Of a stretch of DNA of 64,000 nucleotides, positions 33,175-45,416 are shown piece after piece. A model generated the notes under the pieces. That model worked only from the letters and a program-made list of their open reading frames with translations. It ran no database searches and was not told the origin of the DNA. Position 1 is the stretch's first letter; each line of letters opens with the position of its first letter. The DNA lies in NCBI GenBank assembly GCA_038093975.1, contig JBBPTG010000075.1, positions 59,589 to 123,588 of the forward strand, read 5' to 3'. The DNA comes from Chalciporus piperatus (Eukaryota > Basidiomycota > Agaricomycetes > Boletales > Boletaceae). Made by a program: the position numbers and the translations under genes.

Positions 33175-33983
33175 TGGTTTCGAGAGCAGCCTCCTGCTCT
33201 TCGACCCAAGGGAAGATCTGTTCAAGGAGTTCAGCAGGTGGTTCTGAGGTCAGGAGCGAGGGTGAGCCATTGTGGATGTCCATACGCTGCGAAAGCTTCC
33301 TACCAAGGTAGTCCTGACCAATGAAGTGATTTTCTGGTTTGCGGCCATTGAACATTGATGCCCCCAATAGGGCTTCAAGATGGAAAGCCCTATCATAGCA
33401 GTTGGAGAACGCATCAGTCTCGGACCAGTTGCCCAATGCCTTCGTGCTCGTGACAGATGCACCATGGGCACGGGCCGTCTGGGCAGCAAAATGGCGAGTT
33501 GCATGGGTAGCTTTCGTGATGACGACATCATTCTTCTCGTGGATGAGCTTTACCCGCTCGTAGTGGTCTGAGAGGGGTCTGGTCAGGATTTTATCTAGCT
33601 ACATAGTAGGTGGTCAGCAGCCTCTCACTGTCATACGACATCTCTTTCGTGGGTTGCTCGCCCCAGAAGAGGTATACATCATACCACGGGCGATGGCCAA
33701 ACTCGCCATACTTGGGATCAGTGAAATCAGGGGCGAACTCGGGCAGCGGACGGCAGAGGACATGGAAGTATGCGTAAAGATAAAGTGCGACCGCCCCGAC
33801 AGGACAGAGCTCGACGAGGCGGTGCCTCAACGAGCCATGTTCATCAACTCTCCCATGTTGGTTCATCTTTGCATTGTCAGGAAGGGCTGCGAGCACCTGA
33901 ATGGGAGATCAGGGAAAGGAATGGATGGGACGGTCTACCGAACTCACCGGCAGGGCATGCCCAGTCGCGATATCGTCAGCACA
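33175..33983 (-). pseudogene. Crypton-type recombinase, middle segment, inverted
   Basis: Read on the minus strand from 33983, the segment continues the N-terminal fragment in frame when one TG is counted once (SEVC-ADDIATGHALP). Then come GRVDEHGSLRHR, ELCPVGAVALYLYAYFH, THATRHFAAQTARAHG (H-x2-R box) and NCYDRAF (candidate catalytic Tyr), ending EEQEAALET. From there it continues in frame into 37110 when one CA is counted once. One internal junction (near 33600) does not keep phase, so decay has begun. Orientation against both flanking parts shows that it was flipped. Confidence 0.75.
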
Positions 33984-35084
33984 CATCAGCAACACTGCAA
34001 AAAGTCTGAAGTTACTGGAATGACTGGATCAGTTAAATCAGTAGTCCAGTGGCCCAGTAACAAGTAGTTTCAGTAGTTTCAGTAGTTTCAGTAACCTAGT
34101 CACCCAGTCATCAAGTAGTTTCAGTAGTCTTAGTAACCCAGTGGCCTAGTGGCCCAGTCATCCAGTCATTTCAGTAGCTTCAGTAGCTCAGTCATTCAGT
34201 CATCCAGTAGTCTCAGTAGTCTCAGTCATCCAGCAGCCCAGTCATCCAGTCATCCAGTCATTTCAGTAGTCTCAGTAGCTCAGTCATCCAGTCATTCAGT
34301 CATTTCAGTGGTCTCATTAGTCCAGTGGCCAAGTGTTCCAGTTATCCAGTAGTTCCAGTAACCCAGCAGCCCAGTCATCAAGTTATCCAGTTACTTCAGT
34401 AGTCTTAGTAGCCCAGTCATCAAGTTATCCAGTTACTTCAGTAGTCTCAGTAGCCCAGTCATTCAGTCATTCAGTCATCCAGTAGTTCCAGTAACCCAGC
34501 AGCCCAGTCATCCAATCATCCAGTCACTTCAGTAGTCTCAGTAGCTCAGTAGCCCAGTGTTCCAGTCATCCAGTTATCTCAGTAGCCTAGTAGCCCAGTG
34601 CCCTAGTCATCCAGCAATCCAGTTGTCTCATTACTCCAGTCATACAGTATTCCAGTATTCCAGTAATCTAGTCACTCAGTGGTTCAGTAATCCAGTCACT
34701 CCAGTCACCCCAGTCACATAAATCACATAAGTCACTCCAGTAATCCAGTCACTCCAGTTAATCCAGTCACTTCAGTAATCCAGTCACTCAGTGGTCCAGT
34801 AATCCAGTCATTCCAGTCACTCCAGTCACTCCAGTCACACAAGTCACTCCAGTCACTCCAGTCACACAAGTCACTCCAGTAATCCAGTCACCTCAGTAAT
34901 CCAGTCACTCCAGTCATCCAGTCATCCAGTCATCCAGTGGTCCAGTAATCCAGTCACTTCAGTCACACCAGTCATACCAGTTATCCAGTTACCCAGCCCT
35001 CAGCTCACCCAATCACTCCAGTACTACTCAGTCATCTAATAGAGTCATTCTAATTAGTGACATTTTATAATCATTCATAGGATG

Positions 35085-35870
35085 GATTATAGCTAAAGTC
35101 CACAAAAATGTGTACTAAAAGTGTAGTTAACAATGTGGGAAAGGGTATTAGGATTGAGTGTAGTGAAGTGTACAAAAAAAGCGTAGTAAAAGTGTAGTTA
35201 CAAGTGTGGGAAAGTATAGCTAGATTGAGTGAGCAAAATGTACAAAAAAAGTGTAGTAAAAGTGTAGTAAAAGTGTGGGAAAGTGTGTAGTGATAGAGTG
35301 TAGCTAAAATGTACAAAAAAGCGTAGTAAAAGTGTAGTCAAGAGTGTGGGAAAGTATAGCTAGATTGAGTGTAGCAAAAGTGTACAAAAAAGCGTAGTAA
35401 AAGTGTAGTGAAATGTGTGGGAAAGTGTGTAGTGATAGAGTGTAGCTAAAATGTACAAAAAAGCGTACTAAAAGTGTAGTTACAAGTGTAGTGATTGAGT
35501 GTAGCAAAGTGTTACAAAAAAGCGTAGTAAAACTTGAATCAAATGTGTAGGAAAGTGTAGCTAGATTGAGTGTAGCAATAGTGTACAAAAATGCGTAGTA
35601 AATGTGTAGTTACAAGTGTGGGAAACTGTGGCTAGACTCAGTGTAGCAAAAGTGTAAAAAAAGTGTAGTAAATGTGTAGTTACAAGTGTGGGAAAGTGTA
35701 TTAGGTTAGAGTGTAGCAAAAGTGTACAAAAAAGCGCAGTAAGTGTGTAGTTAAAAGTGTAGCAAAGTATGTGGAGATCAAACCTATTGAAAGTGTACAA
35801 AAAGGCATACACAAGTGTACAAAAAATATGGTAGCTATCTAGTGTAGGAGATCCTAATAAAGTGTAGCTA
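35085..35870. repeat. Array of about ten 70 bp units in copy B
   Basis: Units share GTGTACAAAAAAGCGTAGTA, then AAAGTGTAGT, GTGTGGGAAAGT and TAGATTGAGTGTAG. Equivalent arrays: 31330-32060 (A, reverse) and 50895-51660 (C). Strongly strand-asymmetric (A/G-rich on plus in B). Non-coding. Confidence 0.8.
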
Positions 35871-35998
35871 CATTTCCCTAATGCTCGGACTTGACAAAAA
35901 ATCCGCGCGAAAAAGTCACGTGACCAAGTTGAACTTGCCGCGCCACTTCTTCAAGTCTGTCTCACACCACTACACCACACCTCAACAACAACAGCAAC

Positions 35999-36540
35999 AT
36001 GGCCGGCGAGGGCTCAACAGCCCTGCCGGCAATGCAAAGTGAGTTTCTACTCACTCACTGACCCACCCACTCATCTCACCAACAGCCACTCGAGTCTCCC
36101 CCACCACCACCACCACCTCCGAGTCACCTTAACACCAACTCGAACAACACGGCCGGCGAGGGCTCAACAGCCCCGCCGGCCTTACTAGGTGAGTTTCCAC
36201 TCCCCCACCACCACATCCACATACCTCAAACATAGCTGCTCGTGCCCCATCACCACCTCCCACCTTCAACACCCACTCGAACACGGCCGGCGAGGGCTCA
36301 ACAGCCCCGCCGGCCTCACTAGGTGAGTTTTCACTTACCCACCACCACATCCTCACCTCGAACATGCTACATAGCTGCTCGTGCCCCACCACCACCTCCC
36401 ACCTTCAACACCCACTCGAACACGGCCGGCGAGGGCTCAACAGCCCCGCCGGCCTCACTAGGTGAGTTTTCACTTACCCACCACCACATTCTCACCTCGA
36501 ACATGATACATAGCCACTCGTGCCCCACCACCACTTCCCA
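35999..36540 (+). repeat. Exon-like tandem modules with splice consensus, copy B
   Basis: First module: ATG in a good context (CAACATGGCC), GGCGAGGGCTCAACAGCC, then GTGAGT. Later modules repeat a segment of 87 nt (36375-36461 is one) running from after CATAG to CACTAG, followed by GTGAGTTTTCACTTACCC and about 53 bp to the next CATAG. The 87 nt segments are open in one phase (AARAPPPPTFNTHSNTAGEG) and would splice together in frame. The first module does not join the second without a stop, so coding is unproven. A GC palindrome (GGCCGGCG...CGCCGGCC) sits in each. Copies: 30640-31170 (A, minus), 51788-52330 (C). Confidence 0.55.
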
Positions 36541-37109
36541 CTGTAGCACCATACATGTACTAGTTAGACAGATATATTTCACATTTTTCCTGAACTCCTG
36601 AACTACATAAAGTGTGAAATAATTGTAAAATATAGTGAAATAGTAATTGGGTACTGGATTGCTGAACCCCTGAGTGGCTGGGTTACTGGAGTGACTGGAT
36701 TACTGGACCCCTGAGTGGCTGGGTTACTGGAGTGACTGGATTACTGGACCCCTGAGTGGCTGGGTTACTGGAGTGACTGGATGACTAGGATGACTGTATA
36801 ACTGGACTGGCTGGATTACTGAAGTGACTGGATGACTGGATTGACTGGACCACTGGACCACTGGACTACTGAAATGACTGGATAACTGGATAACTGGATA
36901 ACTGGATAACTGAGACTACTGAAATGACTGGATGACTGGATGACTGGGCCACTGAGACAACTGAAATGTCTTCATGACTGGGCTAATGAACTAATGAGAT
37001 TACTGAAATGACTGGCTGACTGACTGACTGGGCAACTGAGCAACTGGCGTACTGGTTTAACTGATCCAGTCATTCCAGTAACTTCAGACTTTTTGCAGTG
37101 TTGCTGATG

Positions 37110-38285
37110 CAGGCAGAAAGCCATGGGCCGGCCCGCTCGTGATCTTGCCCTCAAGCAGTTCCTTCGACTTCTGGTCTGGCTGCGTCGTGTCCTGCTGCAA
37201 GACGCAGCCGTCCTTTTCACCCTCAATCCGGCCTGCCCGATCTACAACTTCCCGCTCTTCCGATCACGGACTTTCCGGATGTTTGCAGCCACTTCAACAT
37301 CTGTCATCCAGAAAGCTGAGCACGACACACGGCTGGCCCTCCAGAACCTCCCAGAGCACTATGCGCGAAGTATGCAAGGCTTCGTTGCCTCTGCTCGTCT
37401 CTCGCAAGACTTGGCCAATGCCGAAAATGCTCGGCAGCTTGGCGACATGCAGGCACAGATGGCATGCATGGAGGGCCTGATTGGAGTGCTTGCGTGCACT
37501 CAGAGCTCACGTCGGAAGTCCTGCAGCAGTAAGTCACTTTACGCATGTGCTTCACTGAACCCAGCGCAACCTCCCGTCGTGCAGGTCAGGCACCTCTGCC
37601 GCCTTTGCCCACTGTGCTTGTGCCCGAAATGGCTCCGTTCACCAGTGCACCAGACTCGGTGCCATGCACTGCAACCTCTAACTCGACTCCCGTACTGCTC
37701 GGTGGTACACTGTCTGTCCCCAACGCTGAGGGCTCACTCTCGAATTTCCTGCCCACTGCGAACGGCACCGCAACTCCTCCCTGTGCCCCTGCACCATCCG
37801 TTATTGCCACGAGCGGACCACCAGACGACGAGATGCACGCACAGCGGTGGAATGAGCTCACCGCCCGCTTTCGAGACGAGCAGCTTCGGAAGCATCAATG
37901 GGAGTGGGTATCAAACGACCTGCTCCCTTTTTACGTTTTTCAGCCAGTCTCGAGCATCACAGAGGTGTGGGACTCGGAGGAGCACTCGAGAGGGTTGAAT
38001 GGATACCTGGCCGTCCGTGACCTTGACGAGCAGTGGGGACCACGTTGGAGGCGGAACCGTGACGGACTGCGCACCGAAAATTGCCGCCGAAAGAAGATCA
38101 TCACCCTCGTCGAGCGGCTGGCGAAGAAGACGAACTGGAACATTGCCCTGGCTCTCCGATTCTTGCGTGAGAAGTACGAGTCCCATCCCTCGCTGATGAA
38201 ACCCAGGGCCTTCTGCAACTATCTGCAGAAGGGAGGTGGTATCGGGATGGAGGAAGTGGTGGCGGCGGCGGAACACTTCCCGTGA
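37110..38285 (+). pseudogene. Crypton-type recombinase, C-terminal part with GCR1_C domain
   Basis: Exon 37112-37528 encodes LKQFLRLLVWLRRVLLQDAA and NFPLFRSRTFRMF, typical after the recombinase core. An intron (37529-37584) leads in phase to a Pro/Ser-rich linker. A GCR1_C-like DNA-binding domain follows at about 37920-38240 (ITEVWDSEEHSRGLNGY, WGPRWRRNRDG, CRRKKIITLVERLA). Stop at 38283-38285. Fungal Cryptons combine a tyrosine recombinase with GCR1_C. The part itself is open; it is a pseudogene because the gene is split by copies A and B and partly inverted. Confidence 0.75.
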
Positions 38286-38590
38286 CTCGCCGAGGGTTCG
38301 TGCAGCATACTACTACTGTATTAATACAATTTTTTCTACTGTACAAGAGATCACAACCCCACCACAGTGGTTAATACTTACTTGGCGTAGTACATACTAG
38401 CAATGTTGATGACATCCTCTGTGCCCCGTTTACCTGGCGTCCCGTCCTGCTCCGTGCTATGTGTATTGCACGCTCCCGCTGCCTATGTACTACCTTGTTT
38501 CGTTCGTGTGACCCACCCATGTATTGTCGGCGAACCCAACTGCAGTGACTTGCCATTTTGGGACATGGGTCACGCAACCGGGACTGAACC

Positions 38591-38670
38591 ACCTCAGGCA
38601 GCACTTTTCGGGACCAATAGTGATCTTAGAGACTAGTTTCCTTTGTAGGCCATAATAGGTCTCAATGATG
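38591..38670. repeat. Fold-back repeat, copy of 14222-14280
   Basis: GGCAGCA (38597-38603) and TGCTGCC (about 38659-38665) face each other across about 55 bp. The left 58 bp match 14222-14280. Possibly one end of the KDZ element or a small MITE. Confidence 0.45.
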
Positions 38671-38719
38671 CTGCCTCGCGCGAACCTCCACACTGTAAAT
38701 CAACCTGCGCCTCATTAGC

Positions 38720-38796
38720 GCCTCGTTTGGGCCTCGTTTGGGCCTCGTTTGGGCCTCGTTTGGGCCTCGTTTGGGCCTCGTTTGGGCCTCGTTTGG
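38720..38796 (+). repeat. Seven perfect 11 bp tandem units
   Basis: GCCTCGTTTGG repeats seven times without change, then decays (ACCTCGTTCTC). It lies about 215 bp before the transposase ATG. Subterminal tandem sites often bind transposases; that role is inference. Confidence 0.85.
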
Positions 38797-39010
38797 ACCT
38801 CGTTCTCAATCCTAGGCAACCTCACAATTTTCGGCCCTCGTCTGTGCCTCGTCTGTCATTTTCAGAGGATCCCGAGTTTTGCTTGCACGGTCTCTCCGTG
38901 CCTCGCTGGGTCATCGACTGAACATCTATGAGGCCACATATCTGCGCTTCTCATTGCCTTTATTGGGTTTTTCTTGTTTTCTTCTGTTTTTTTTTCACTC
39001 ACTCGCCACC

Positions 39011-42000
39011 ATGCCTCCCAGACATACTCTCCGAGCCGCTCAGCAAGTGACAAAGAGACTTGGACATCATTTTGAAAGCCCAACGCGTCCCAGAGACAAG
39101 ACGAAAATGCAGACACTCGTCCATGTCGCTGGTCACGTCGCCAAGCGCCGTCGTCTAGCTGCCAGACTCGAGCATCTGGTAGGGAAGACCCCATCCTCGC
39201 TTTCTGCCAGTGAGGCCTCCCCAGCCGACCCTTTCGATCAGGTAGACGATGACCTACCATTTGAAGTCCCGGACATCGACCCAATGGACCAGGATTACAT
39301 CCCCAGCGACGCTGAAGCGTAGCATGAGGAACAGGCAGATGTTGGCACCCAGGATGATGATGGACTCCCTGCCGTCAATTCTAAACGTCGTATCCTTCCC
39401 GACCCGCCAGCTCAGCGTCTGTGTGCGAGCTGGAAAGCACTCATTCCAACAGTAATTTCGCCATACCTCAGTTATGTATCCCGAACACTTGGAAAGTCAC
39501 TCCCGCCAACCCCGAAATCTCTCTCCCTTTGCAACCAGAACAACTGCACCTCAAAATCCGTCAACATCCTTTGCCTCTTATTTGACCGTACGTAACAATT
39601 GCCTCTAACATGATTAAATCTCAGAAACCCCAGACTTTGTCTCTGTGGATGTCATGAGCTGTGGGTGCTCTACGACCGCTCAAGTCCTCATTCATCACGG
39701 CCTTTTCCCCACAGCGCCTTCTCAGCCTCGCATGGCTGTCTCCGTCGAGTTACTTGCATTCTACCGTGCCCTGTTTGAGCGATCGTGTGACGCGGTTAAC
39801 GCACTCGCTTCTGCACTACACACCTACTACGTTCGGCGGGGATATCAGATGGTCAACAAGAACGTAAGTGGTTGCATTTGGTCTATATTCTCTTTATTTG
39901 ACGACTTCATAGAATGAAGCGATACAAGAGCCTTTCCGCCGTGGCCTTGGATTCGCTGTACAGTGGTACGATATGCTGCAAGTAGAAGTTGACCGGAACA
40001 TGGAAGCGGCTATCCAAAGATGTCGTGATGAAATTCGAAATTCCAAGACGTCGAAACAACGTCAGCCAATCCCTTCTACTGCGACACCCTCTACACCCCG
40101 TCACTCATTGTCGCCTGTGAAATCCAACACTCATTCGCTTCCGGCCACTCCGTCTACACCCCTTTCTGTAGCCAACATATCTTTAACACCTGGCAGTTGC
40201 GATCAGATCCTTATTCAGCGTTGTCCGGCCTGTTTCGGTGGAACTTCTTTCGGCAGGTCCCTTGTTGATGGCGGCGATCTCCATGTTGCGACAGATGGGA
40301 ATTTCCATCATCGACATCGCCGCTCTGCTGGTGACTGTCCTCCGTTCTACGATCCCGCTTATTTCCTTCCCAAAAGTCAAGTGGATGCAATGGGCACTCA
40401 CATCGAGGTACAACGGAAGAGGCCGCCTAAACGCCGCAAGCTCGCTGTGCCTGACGAGGCCCTGGATTCCTGCGAATCATCTTACGAAGCCGCTGATGGG
40501 AAGAAGCAAAAGACCTCCATGGAGAGCTTCGATGATACTGGTCTCATGGCGCTTATTTGTCGCCATGACATTCCTTTGTTTTTTGCTAACATCGACTCAC
40601 CTGGTGAACAGCAGAAGTACTCTGTGGCCTTGATTGCCCATCTATTTTCGTTGTTGCCACCAGAGGCCACTGTCACGACGCTGTATGACGTCGGGTGTAC
40701 CTTAGATAGGTCACTGTCATTAGTAAGTTATTCTGTATATGTTATAGATCTAGTAACCCCAATACCCTCTTAGTATGACATTCTTTCCCCAGACATCACT
40801 ACTCGGCTGCGCTTCGCCACGACGGCCATGCACGCTTACGGCCATGAATGGGCATGCCAGCTCGTCTACAACCCCCGTCTGTCAGTGGGTCTAGGCCTGT
40901 CGGATGGTGAAGGCACCGAGCGTCTTTGGTCACGGATGATAAAGTTAATAGGAATCCAGCGTTCCTCTTCGGTGAAATACATAACCTCTCGATGATGCAC
41001 TCCTTGACTTACCGAATTTGCAGCGACAACGCCGCTTATGGCTCATTGATCGCCAAGCTGCAGCGGTCGGCGTTGAGATGTGCATGGACCTTGGCGATTG
41101 GATCAAGTGCCGCCTTCAGCGGGGCGTTCAGGACCAAGGAAAAGCAGCCAGCAACATTCTTGACGGATGTGGTATCCCTCTCGAGGAGCTGCGACGTCAG
41201 TGGGCTTCTCAAAAGGAGTCTCAGCTTTCCCTTCGCGCTCGTATGTTGCTTCTCTTTGCTAATTAATTCGGCGCTGTGCTCCGTGACTGATGAGTCATCA
41301 GATGCTCCCACGCGGCTGAAGAAAGAACTCGATACCGTCTTGGGACTCCAGACCGACATTGACCTGACTGATCGGGCTATCCAATCAGCGAAGAGCACTA
41401 TCGAAAAGGAGCACATCTCCGATGACACGATGGTAGCTCTGACAAGCTTGGAGCGTACTCACGATCGCTTGATGAAAAAGGTCGAGGCACTTTACGCCTC
41501 CCTCAATGTCAGCGAGAAGTTCCCTGAGCTCAAAGACATCGACCTTGACTTCGTCCGAACCCTGCTATTGGCGCGTGACCTCAAGATCAACATACGCAAG
41601 CGAGCCATCGGGAGTTTTTTTGAGTGGGACAAATTGGATCGGGCGGTTGGGGGAGCTCAGAAAGCGCTCGGTAACACTCTTCCCTCTCTTGACCGATATG
41701 TTTTCATCTCCACCCAGGGACAAAGCTCCACCAACGAACACGAAAGGCCATTGCGAAGCGACAGCCCGCCTTGATGGCCGCCATCCGGAAGTATAACACG
41801 TACTGTACTCATCTCGAAGATCTCCATGATCCCACGTGGTCGATCCCGCTCCCCAAAGCTCTCCCAACTAAACTCAATGAGCTTCGAAATAACGAGTCAT
41901 TAATGGAAGATGTCTGGATCTCGCCGTCTATCGGGCAGATCCCACGCTGGATGGACGATAAGGCGGTGCGAGATGGCATCCGGGCGATGCTCAAACGTGA

Positions 42001-43372
42001 TCGTTGTTTAGAAGAACGACGGCGATTAGGGATAGAGGCGGACAACCTTTGTCGATGGTATGGTACCGAGCTTGCAGCAGTGGAGCTTGCGCTCCGTGTT
42101 CCCGAAAGTAAGCATTTGCCAATCTCTGTCATTTACTACTGATGGCCTTCCAGACGAGATATTTTCCCTTCCCCTCCAATACCGCCGTGAGCAGCTATTG
42201 ACGTTACCCCTCCGTTGGTCAAGTTCACTGGCTTCAAAATCCCGCTTCGATGCACATACACAAGAAGCCACGGCATTGGCTGTCAGATTAACTCGTGGCG
42301 CCCCTGAAATATCCCTATCTTGGGTTACTCCGACGATCATTGAGGCACCGGAACCTGCGGCCGAAGAACAGCAAACAAGTGACCTCGGAACGGAGGTGAT
42401 TCTCGAAGCAGAAGATCTAATTGCCCTTGACTACCTGATCGAGGAGACGCCAGCTCACGATGAGGATGAGCCGAGTAACCAGTTCACGATAGGTGTAACA
42501 ATCGTCTGGCGTGTTCCATCGGTATTTTTGTTGTTGCCTGGCTGAACATTCACTGACGAGAATTTAAGCATTTCACCATCGATTCGACACCAGCCCTGCC
42601 GCACAATCAGTACAAAATTGTAGACAGCAAAGTGGCGCTTCAAAAGAAGCACGGAGTTCATCGCCACGTATTTGAACCTCAAGATATCGGGATGTTAGCA
42701 TCTCCGACATCCCGCGTCAATGATGTCTGCATAAATGGCTGCATCCCGCTTCTTCTATCTGCGATAAATCCTCCCCGAGCAGATCGCTTCGCAATCTTTT
42801 CGACCTTCGACCTTCCCCGTGCTTCCTACAAGACCGACCATGAACTATTCAGAGTGACGAAGCACACGGAGTTCTGGAATAAGGACACCTGGATTATCCC
42901 CGTTTACCGCCCGGGCCATTGGGTCCTGTGCGTTGCTAACTTCACTTGCCGTGAGCTCCAGCTCTTCGATAGCCTCGCTGACGAGAAGCCATGGCGAAGC
43001 AATGTCAATGTGCGTAGTCCTCGGAGTCTCCTTCACTGTCTTCCACTGATCGTGTGCGAAAGGAAATTATGAGGTTTATGTCTCGCTTGCTCTCCGTCGC
43101 AAGCGCCACACTTTCTGGAGCCCACGTGGACCTCCGGCCTTGGACAGCATATCCCGTCACTGTAAGTAGGTTTGACTACCTACTTACGCTGATGACACTC
43201 AACCACACAGACGATACCGTTGCAGAGCAATGATTATGATTGTGGCATCTGGGTGTTAGCTACTGTGGCAGCGACATTTCGGGGTTTCGGTGCTACATGC
43301 CTGACGGAGAGCAGCATGGTAGAGTTTAGACACTATCTATACGCTTGTGTACGGTCAATCCTCGTTGATTAA
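39011..43372 (+). pseudogene. KDZ transposase fused to Ulp1-like cysteine protease
   Basis: Eleven exons join in frame (39011-39587, 39625-39863, 39913-40722, 40774-40971, 41024-41240, 41302-41670, 41718-42107, 42154-42521, 42569-43009, 43063-43161, 43211-43372), 1,290 codons. The KDZ triad is likely D in ATDGNFHHRH (about 40290), D in YDVGC (about 40685) and E in DGEGTERLWSRM (about 40910), each in the usual KDZ setting. The last 250 residues match a Ulp1/C48 SUMO-protease fold: H in GHWVLCV, D in LFDSL, Q and C in LQSNDYDCGIW. Codon 104 is TAG (39320-39322) in continuous coding sequence, most simply a CAG to TAG change, so the gene is broken by one base unless read through or restarted. No other damage seen. 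Confidence 0.88.
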
Positions 43373-44554
43373 TATGGGTTATCGCCCCCTTTCCAGACTT
43401 CCCGCTTCGTTCAGGCTTATCATGAGTTTGGCCTGTAACAGTCGGTCACATACTTGTCACATAATGAAAACACGTAAAAGGCAAGCTGAACTAGCATTGC
43501 TTGGTACACAAGCTTGTCACAGCGTGATTCTAATCAATGTCACGCTGGTTGTTGGATCACACAAGACATCAAGTTCGTTTAACCTCGTCGTACCTGTAAT
43601 CACATTGAAGATGTTCTGGGGATTTGAAAAGGGCGAGTCATTAGAGCAATAACACAATTTTTGAGAGGAGGCCAATCTCGTGGTAAGCGATAGTATGTGA
43701 GGCGACAGGATCAATGTCCGATTTCGCCTGAGCGTGGCGCTTTAGATATGCTTCTCGGTTTTGTATGCTGCGTCATTGACGACCTCTGATCGATAATAAT
43801 GCTGGGTTGTTATCTTACTTCTCTTATTGAATGTAGGTCTTACACTATGCTCGACGGGCATTTTGTTTCTCGTGTTTGTACCGCAGGGGTAAGTAGTGAT
43901 GTAGTAGCAGGATGATTGTAATCTGCCATTGTCCGAGACTATTCTTAATGTCCAAGTTGATGACCATTGCAATGTATCCAACAGTAGAGCAGTTCCACTT
44001 CCCAAGAATTATTGTAGATTAGTTTGCTCATGTTCGCTTTGTTCAGAATATCTCACAAACCACCACCGTCTGTTATTCGAGCAGAGGTCTGTTCTCCACA
44101 GTATCAGCACGACCGTTATTTACCATCTGATTGGCTCTCGGTCATTGCGTCAATATGCTGACTCATTCATTTACTTCCTTGTCGTACCGTCACACACGCA
44201 ACATGGTCTCTCTTGTTCATCCCTGTGGTAAGCATTGCTGGGCTTCAGCCTTCAAGGAAAGCATGTTAAACCAATTCAGCATCAAGATATCCAGGTTGTA
44301 AGTACCATTTATTCACTTAAGTTGGGGGTAGCTGAACCACAGGGTCTAGACTTCCAGTTCGTGCTTCGATATTAGATCCCCCGTATCATGCATGCGACCT
44401 CCTCACCTTCGGCATCGAGGTTCTTCGCCGCTTGGGACAAATAGGACACAACGCCCTATGGACTCTTAAAAGGTTGGCCCTTGATTTCCTCCCGCTCATT
44501 GTCTTTCTTTCAAATCTTCACTCGAGTCTCTCACCAATTTCCCTCGTCGTCCAC
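43373..44554. other. Spacer between KDZ transposase and next gene
   Basis: No gene that I can support. A CTTAAAAGG box near 44465 lies about 85 bp before the ATG at 44555 and may be its core promoter. Confidence 0.4.
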
Positions 44555-45416
44555 ATGAAGCCTGAGCTCGGTAAGCATCTAGCGTCCGTGCATCTATGAT
44601 ACTCATTGACTGATTGGTCATAGAACTCATCAATGAAATGCTCTCGCGCTTGGTGCTGTGCACTGAGACCGCTACTCAGCTCACACTGATGCTCTCTGAG
44701 CAGCGCGACGGCGATTTCACTGGTAACCGTGCTTTTATTTTCATCTTGTTTTATGGCACTCACCTCGACACTTTTCATAGATGTCTCCTCGACGTTCAAC
44801 ACTGAGGACAGCCTCCTCGCTTCAGACGACGAGTTGGAGACTGTGCCTGACAAGGTATCACTGGCATCCGGTGTTACCGGAACATCCGATGCGACCGCTG
44901 CCAGTGGAACCCCTTCCCTTGCGTTGAACGCCGCAGGGGCTGCTCCCCACTTCGCTGCCAATAATGTTCCAGTGTTGACTCCCACTCCCTCTCCCACACT
45001 TGGCCCAGAGACCACCACTCCAGACTCGGAGCTGTCGACCACTGGCAACTATGCCGGCACTATTGTCACAATTGACCCCACTGGACCTCATGGTTCCTTC
45101 GTCCCCGGCGGGGTCGGTCTTGACGGTCGTATTCAGGCGATGTACAACGACTTCATCTACGACATGCCTCCCCAAGATGCCACTGGCCAGCTTTACCTTG
45201 TCACGCGTGGACACCGAGTCGGCATTTTTACCACATGGTCAGTTTGACCGCTATGTATTCCACAGAAGCACACTGATATTATTTGACAGGCCGCACACTT
45301 CTCCGTACGTCAACCGTGTCCGCGGTGCAGTTTATGCGAAGGTACCTTCCCTTGAGGAAGGAATTGCCCTTATGATGGAGGCGATTGAGTTGGGTGAAGC
45401 GCGTTGGGTGCCATAG
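44555..45416 (+). CDS. RNase H1 N-terminal (viroplasmin-like) domain protein
   Basis: Four exons: 44555-44570, 44624-44722, 44781-45237, 45290-45416, phases agreeing (1, 1, 2), about 232 aa. The C-terminus LYLVTRGHRVGIFTTW...RGAVYAKVPSLEEG is the short fold that binds RNA-DNA hybrids in RNase H1 and caulimovirus viroplasmin. No RNase H catalytic domain follows, so a binding rather than cutting role is likely. The middle is Thr/Pro/Ala-rich and disordered. Such genes accompany KDZ and other transposons in agaricomycetes, which fits the neighbour upstream. Looks intact. Confidence 0.72.

Larger units (their letters stand above)
33984..37109. mobile_element. 3.1 kb TIR element, copy B (TSD CA)
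   Basis: Same 54 bp ends as copy A, opposite orientation. CA flanks both ends (33982-33983, 37110-37111). Blocks: CAGT-type array 34040-35030, array of about 70 bp units 35085-35870, exon-like modules 35990-36540, ACTGG-type array 36650-37060. Between 35880 and 35960 lies unique sequence with TCACGTGA, possibly a promoter. Translations of the arrays in A and B agree almost base for base. Confidence 0.9.
38286..39010. other. Upstream region of the KDZ transposase, with repeats
   Basis: Contains the fold-back repeat at 38591-38670, an 11 bp tandem at 38720-38796, a T-rich stretch (38960-38998) and a good start context (CGCCACCATG) at 39011. No gene seen. Confidence 0.5.

Noticed and set aside
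34038..35030. A CRISPR-like array, because of many short repeats
   Set aside because: Units are about 9-14 bp, degenerate and without unique spacers, in a fungal genome; this is satellite-like.
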